Positions 60,408 to 64,000 of a stretch of DNA of 64,000 bases are shown here, one piece after another. The stretch's first letter is position 1, and every line of letters begins with the position of its first letter. Source of the stretch: Pseudomonas sp. PDM18. GTDB lineage: Bacteria; Pseudomonadota; Gammaproteobacteria; Pseudomonadales; Pseudomonadaceae. The notes under the pieces were generated by a model. The model did not search any database. It had not been told where the DNA came from and saw only the letters and a list, made by a program, of their open reading frames with translations. The translations under genes were made by a program, and so were the position numbers. Location: positions 62,001 to 126,000 of the forward strand of contig NZ_JACVBX010000014.1 of the NCBI RefSeq assembly GCF_014852585.1, written 5' to 3'.

Positions 60408-62171
60408 ATGTCGCCTACCCGCCCCTTACGCCTGCTGCTGATCTGCCTGCTCCTGCTGGCCGGGCTGGTGCTGTCGGTGTTCTGGGCCGGCGAAAAGGCG
60501 CGGCACCGCGCGCTGCTCGCCGAAGCGGAAGCCGCCCATGAGCAACTCGGCCTCTACGCCAACTCCCTGCACACCCTGATCGAACGCTTCCGCAGCATCC
60601 CCGCCGTGCTCGCGCTGGACCCGGAACTGCGCGCGGCCATGCGCGGCCCGGTCACCGGCGAGCTGCAGCACCGGCTCAACCTCAAGCTGCAGGAAATCAA
60701 TGGCGCGGCGCGCTCCTCGACCCTGGAGCTGCTGGACCACACCGGCCTTGCCGTGGCTGCCAGCAACTGGAACCTGCCGGTCAGCTACGTCGGCCACAAC
60801 TACGGCTTCCGCCCCTACTTCCGCCAGACCATCGCCCAGGGCGCCGGGCGCTTTTACGCGGTCGGCGTGACCAGCGGGATTCCCGGCTACTTCCTGTCCA
60901 ACGCCCTGCGCGACGACGACGGCACCTTCCTCGGCGCCATCGTGGTCAAGCTGGAATTCCCCGACCTCGAGCGCCAGTGGAGCCAGACCCCGGACGTTGT
61001 GCTGGTGAGCGACAGCAAGGGCGTGGTGTTCCTCGCCAACCACCCGCGCTGGCGCTACCGCGAACTGCAACCGCTGGACGCCGTGGCCCGCGCCGAGATG
61101 GCCGACACCCGCCAGTACCACAAACAGCCGCTCAGCGCGCTGCCGCACCGGACGCTGGAAACCCTCGGCGAGCACGCGCGCATGGTTCGCGTCGACGGCC
61201 AGGACATCAGCGGCGACTACCTCTGGCAATCGGTCGGCCTGCCGGAAGACGAGTGGACCCTGCACCTGCTGCGCAATCCCCACGGCGTGCAGTCCGACGT
61301 CACCAGCGCGCGGCTTGCTGCTGCCGGGGTCTGGCTGGCGCTGGTGTTCCTCGTGCTCTGGCTGCAACAGCGCCGCCGCCTGGCGCGCCTGCGCCAGCGC
61401 AATCAGGAAGAGCTGGAACGCCTGGTGGAGCAGCGCACCGCCGCCCTGCGCACCGCTCAGGACGGCCTGGTGCAGGCGGCCAAGCTCGCCGCGCTGGGGC
61501 AGATGTCCGCCGCGCTGGCCCATGAGATCAACCAGCCGCTCACCGCGCAACGCATGCAGCTCGCCAGCGTGCGCCTGCTGCTCGACGCCGGCCGCCAGGA
61601 CGATGCCCGCGCGGCGCTGGTGCGCGTGGATGAACTGCTCGAACGCATGGCCGCGCTCACCGGCCACCTCAAGACCTTCGCCCGCAAGACGCCTGGCGGC
61701 CTGCGCGAACGCATCGAACTGGGCCACGTGATCGAGCAGGCCTTGCAGCTGCTGGCCGTGCGCATCCGCGCCGAAGGTGTGGAGATCAGCCAGGACCTCG
61801 ACCTGCCCGCCTGGGTACTGGGCGATGCGATCCGCCTGGAACAGGTGCTGGTCAACCTGATCCGCAACGCCCTCGACGCCGTCTCCCACACCGACCAGCC
61901 GCAGATCCGCCTGACCCTGCGCCGCAACGGCGAACACTGGTACCTGGAAGTCGCCGACAACGGCCCCGGCATCGACGAAGCCCATCTGGCCAGCGTCTTC
62001 GACCCCTTCTTCACCACCAAGCCGGTGGGCGAAGGACTGGGCCTGGGGCTGGCGGTATCCTATGGCATCGTCCACGAACTCGGCGGGCACCTCGGCGCCG
62101 CCAACCAGCCCCCCGGCGGCGCGGTGTTCCGCCTCAGCCTGCCGGCCGCCAGCGAAGAAAGAAGACCATGA
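60408..62171 (+). CDS. mifS: Sensor histidine kinase, MifS-like
   Basis: A 587-residue kinase. An N-terminal helix, a periplasmic dCache-type sensor (about 30-290) and a second helix (ARLAAAGVWLALVFLVLWLQ) lead to a coiled linker. The HisKA domain follows, with phospho-acceptor ALAHEINQPLTAQRMQL. The ATPase part has NLIRNALDAV (N box), VADNGPGIDE (G1) and GLGLGLAVSYGIV (G2). DctB-like architecture and position beside the sigma54 regulator match P. aeruginosa MifS, which controls alpha-ketoglutarate uptake. The start at 60408 is set by the N-terminus MSPTRPLRLL. Confidence 0.9.
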   Translation: MSPTRPLRLLLICLLLLAGLVLSVFWAGEKARHRALLAEAEAAHEQLGLYANSLHTLIERFRSIPAVLALDPELRAAMRGPVTGELQHRLNLKLQEINGAARSSTLELLDHTGLAVAASNWNLPVSYVGHNYGFRPYFRQTIAQGAGRFYAVGVTSGIPGYFLSNALRDDDGTFLGAIVVKLEFPDLERQWSQTPDVVLVSDSKGVVFLANHPRWRYRELQPLDAVARAEMADTRQYHKQPLSALPHRTLETLGEHARMVRVDGQDISGDYLWQSVGLPEDEWTLHLLRNPHGVQSDVTSARLAAAGVWLALVFLVLWLQQRRRLARLRQRNQEELERLVEQRTAALRTAQDGLVQAAKLAALGQMSAALAHEINQPLTAQRMQLASVRLLLDAGRQDDARAALVRVDELLERMAALTGHLKTFARKTPGGLRERIELGHVIEQALQLLAVRIRAEGVEISQDLDLPAWVLGDAIRLEQVLVNLIRNALDAVSHTDQPQIRLTLRRNGEHWYLEVADNGPGIDEAHLASVFDPFFTTKPVGEGLGLGLAVSYGIVHELGGHLGAANQPPGGAVFRLSLPAASEERRP

Positions 62172-63502
62172 GCGAGACCATCCTCTTCGTCGACGACGAA
62201 GCCGCCATCCGTGACGCCGTGCAGCAATGGCTGCAACTCTCCGGCTTCGATGTGCGCCTGTGCGGCAGTGCCGACGAGTGCCTGAAAAGCGTCTCCCGCG
62301 AGCTGCCCGGCGTGGTCATCAGCGATGTGCGCATGCCCGGCACCGACGGCCTGGCCCTGCTCGAACGCCTGCAGCAGATCGACCGCGATCTGCCGGTGAT
62401 CATGGTCACCGGCCATGGCGATGTGCCCATGGCGGTGCAGGCGATGCGCCAGGGCGCCTACGACTTCATCGAGAAACCCTTCACCCCCGAACGCCTGCTC
62501 GACAGCCTGCGCCGCGCCCTTGAGAAACGCCGGCTGGTGCAGGAGAACCGCCAGCTGCGCGAACAGGCGGCGCTCAAGGACCAGATCGAATCGCGCCTGC
62601 TCGGCGTCTCGCGGCCCATGGAAACCCTGCGCCGACAGATCATGGCGCTGGCCGGTACGCCGGTGAATGTGCTGATCCGCGGCGACACCGGCAGCGGCAA
62701 GGAACTGGTCGCGCGCTGCCTGCACGACTTCGGCCCACGCGCCGGCAAGCCCTTCGTCGCGCTGAACTGCGCGGCGATTCCCGAGCAGTTGTTCGAGACC
62801 GAACTGTTCGGCCACGAAAGCGGCGCCTTCACTGGCGCCCAGGGAAAACGCATCGGCAAGCTGGAGCACTCCAACGGCGGCAGCCTGTTCCTCGACGAGA
62901 TCGAGAGCATGCCGCTGGCCCAGCAGGTGAAGCTGCTGCGCGTGCTGCAGGAACAGCAACTGGAGCGCCTGGGCTCGAACCAGAGCATCAAGGTGGACCT
63001 GCGGGTGATCGCCGCGACCAAGCCTGACCTGCTCGAGGAAGCCCGCGCCGGGCGTTTCCGCGAGGACCTCGTGTACCGCCTGAACGTCGCCGAGCTGCGC
63101 CTGCCGCCGCTGCGCGAACGCCGCGAGGATATCCCGCTGCTGTTCGAGCACTACGCCCTGCTGGCCAGCGAGAAATTCGGCCGCGAAGCCGCGCCGCTCT
63201 CCGCCAGCGAACTGGCGCGCCTGCTCGCCCACGACTGGCCGGGCAACGTGCGCGAACTGGCCAACGCCGCCGAGCGCCATGTGCTCGGCCTGGACCGCGC
63301 CGAGCTGCCGATCGAGCCCGCCGGCAACGGCCTGTTCGAACGCATGGAAGCCTATGAGGCAGAGTGCATCCGCCAGGCACTGGGCCAGTGCAAGGGCGAC
63401 ATCAAGGCGGTGATGGAGCTGCTCGGCCTGCCGCGCCGCACCCTCAACGAGAAGATGCAGCGCCACGGGCTAAGCCGCGGGGATTACCTGAGCGAGGACT
63501 GA
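62168..63502 (+). CDS. mifR: Sigma54-dependent response regulator, MifR-like
   Basis: A 444-residue NtrC/DctD-type regulator. The receiver domain has the acidic pocket LFVDDEA and phospho-acceptor Asp53 (VVISDVRMPGTDG). The AAA+ core has Walker A RGDTGSGKE, the sigma54-contact loop ESGAFTGAQ and Walker B GGSLFLDEIE. The C-terminal Fis-type helix-turn-helix ends the protein (IKAVMELLGLPRRTLNEKMQ). Its ATG overlaps the kinase stop (ATGA). MifR in P. aeruginosa activates the alpha-ketoglutarate transporter with RpoN. Confidence 0.92.
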   Translation: MSETILFVDDEAAIRDAVQQWLQLSGFDVRLCGSADECLKSVSRELPGVVISDVRMPGTDGLALLERLQQIDRDLPVIMVTGHGDVPMAVQAMRQGAYDFIEKPFTPERLLDSLRRALEKRRLVQENRQLREQAALKDQIESRLLGVSRPMETLRRQIMALAGTPVNVLIRGDTGSGKELVARCLHDFGPRAGKPFVALNCAAIPEQLFETELFGHESGAFTGAQGKRIGKLEHSNGGSLFLDEIESMPLAQQVKLLRVLQEQQLERLGSNQSIKVDLRVIAATKPDLLEEARAGRFREDLVYRLNVAELRLPPLRERREDIPLLFEHYALLASEKFGREAAPLSASELARLLAHDWPGNVRELANAAERHVLGLDRAELPIEPAGNGLFERMEAYEAECIRQALGQCKGDIKAVMELLGLPRRTLNEKMQRHGLSRGDYLSED

Positions 63503-64000
63503 GCCAGTTCTTCGGCGAAGAACCAGCCGGTGCACCAGCGCGCCAGCGGCCAGAGCAGCGCCAGCAGCAGGATCGCCGGCGGCAGCAGGTAGAGCGGCAG
63601 GCTGCTGGAGTTCAGCGAGCTGTAGGCGGCGAAGGCCACGAGGATCGAGACCAGAGCGATCGCGACCACCCACAGCACCAGCAGCACCAGCGCACAGCCC
63701 AGCACCCGACCGGCCGCGAAGCGCACGACCTGCGCTGGCAGACGCGTGTGCACCGCCGCCATGACAATGGCGAAGGGCAGCACACCGCCCGCCAGCAGGA
63801 ACACCGATTGCCAGCCGTCCGCGCCGCTGTAAAGGTAAAGCACCCCATAGCTGAGCGCGGCCAGCGCCTTGTAGATCAGCGCGCTGAAGCAAAGCGCCAC
63901 CCCCAGCGATACCTGCCAGGACGGCAGCGCAAAGGTCTCGCCGGGCGCCAGCTGCTGGGAGCGTGAACGCGCCAGTGACAGCACCCCCCAGAGCGGTAAC
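63484..64000 (-). CDS. Polytopic membrane protein, partial
   Basis: At least 171 residues with four or more hydrophobic segments (SLGVALCFSALIYKALAALS, VFLLAGGVLPFAIVMAAV, VLGCALVLLVLWVVAIALVS, LYLLPPAILLLALLWPLARW). The frame stays open to the right edge, where LPLWGVLSLARSRSQ is read, so the true start is outside. Its stop overlaps the mifR 3' end by 19 bp. No family recognised. Confidence 0.65.
   Translation of the reverse strand, partial: LPLWGVLSLARSRSQQLAPGETFALPSWQVSLGVALCFSALIYKALAALSYGVLYLYSGADGWQSVFLLAGGVLPFAIVMAAVHTRLPAQVVRFAAGRVLGCALVLLVLWVVAIALVSILVAFAAYSSLNSSSLPLYLLPPAILLLALLWPLARWCTGWFFAEELAQSSLR

Overview
The window is about 64 kb of high-GC, gene-dense DNA from a Pseudomonas, most likely of the P. 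aeruginosa / P. nitroreducens / P. citronellolis side of the genus. The grounds are the gene content (four-subunit sarcosine oxidase with purU and fdhA, uvrD, mifSR, pdxY, a ybaL-like antiporter), the REP-type repeats, and gene order that from memory largely follows two blocks near the end of the P. aeruginosa PAO1 map. No rRNA, tRNA, CRISPR array, transposase or phage gene was seen.

Region by region. (1) 1-1629: the start of an EF-G-like GTPase, then about 900 bp of non-coding DNA full of DnaA-box-like words, a small YbjQ-family gene and a 185-bp gap. A repeated module with an exact 52-bp internal spacing occurs three times here. (2) 1630-13573: one-carbon and glycine metabolism. It holds threonine aldolase, serine hydroxymethyltransferase (glyA), sarcosine oxidase soxBDAG, formyl-THF deformylase (purU) and glutathione-independent formaldehyde dehydrogenase (fdhA), which together turn sarcosine into glycine/serine plus formate. 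(3) 14005-18397: a U32-family TrhP-like protein, a DUF3142 protein and a large lipoprotein. (4) 18641-29516: a denitrification block with copper nitrite reductase nirK, nirV, two Crp/Fnr regulators (the second a clear Dnr), a YtfE/DnrN iron-sulfur repair protein, dnrP, norD, norCB, norQ-norE-norF and a cytochrome c551. Three good Dnr/Anr boxes and one degenerate box lie upstream of the expected transcription units. (5) 29556-34756: a membrane PAS-GGDEF-EAL protein and uvrD.

(6) 34893-44931: an accessory surface-glycan island. It has a sulfatase, a 2OG-Fe(II) oxygenase, two membrane acyltransferases, a methyltransferase, two paralogous GT2-like proteins and a sulfotransferase, next to a divergent Wzm/Wzt-type ABC exporter. 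It lies just downstream of uvrD, close to where P. aeruginosa carries its common polysaccharide antigen locus, but with different enzymes. (7) 44944-63502: a K+/H+-type antiporter, Tim44-like, SUKH and DUF903 proteins; a GntR-controlled amine-catabolism set (GntR, SDR, class III aminotransferase, glutamine-synthetase-like ligase, SDR); a thioesterase, a second antiporter, YqaA, pdxY, several small proteins and the MifS/MifR-like two-component pair. (8) A membrane-protein gene runs off the right edge.

Repeats are frequent between genes: REP/BIME pairs, six CTCTCCC hairpins, three GGAGCGC hairpins and two GGCGGATAA hairpins. Most positions of sites were counted by eye. Family assignments rest on recognised motifs and remembered homologues, not on database searches.
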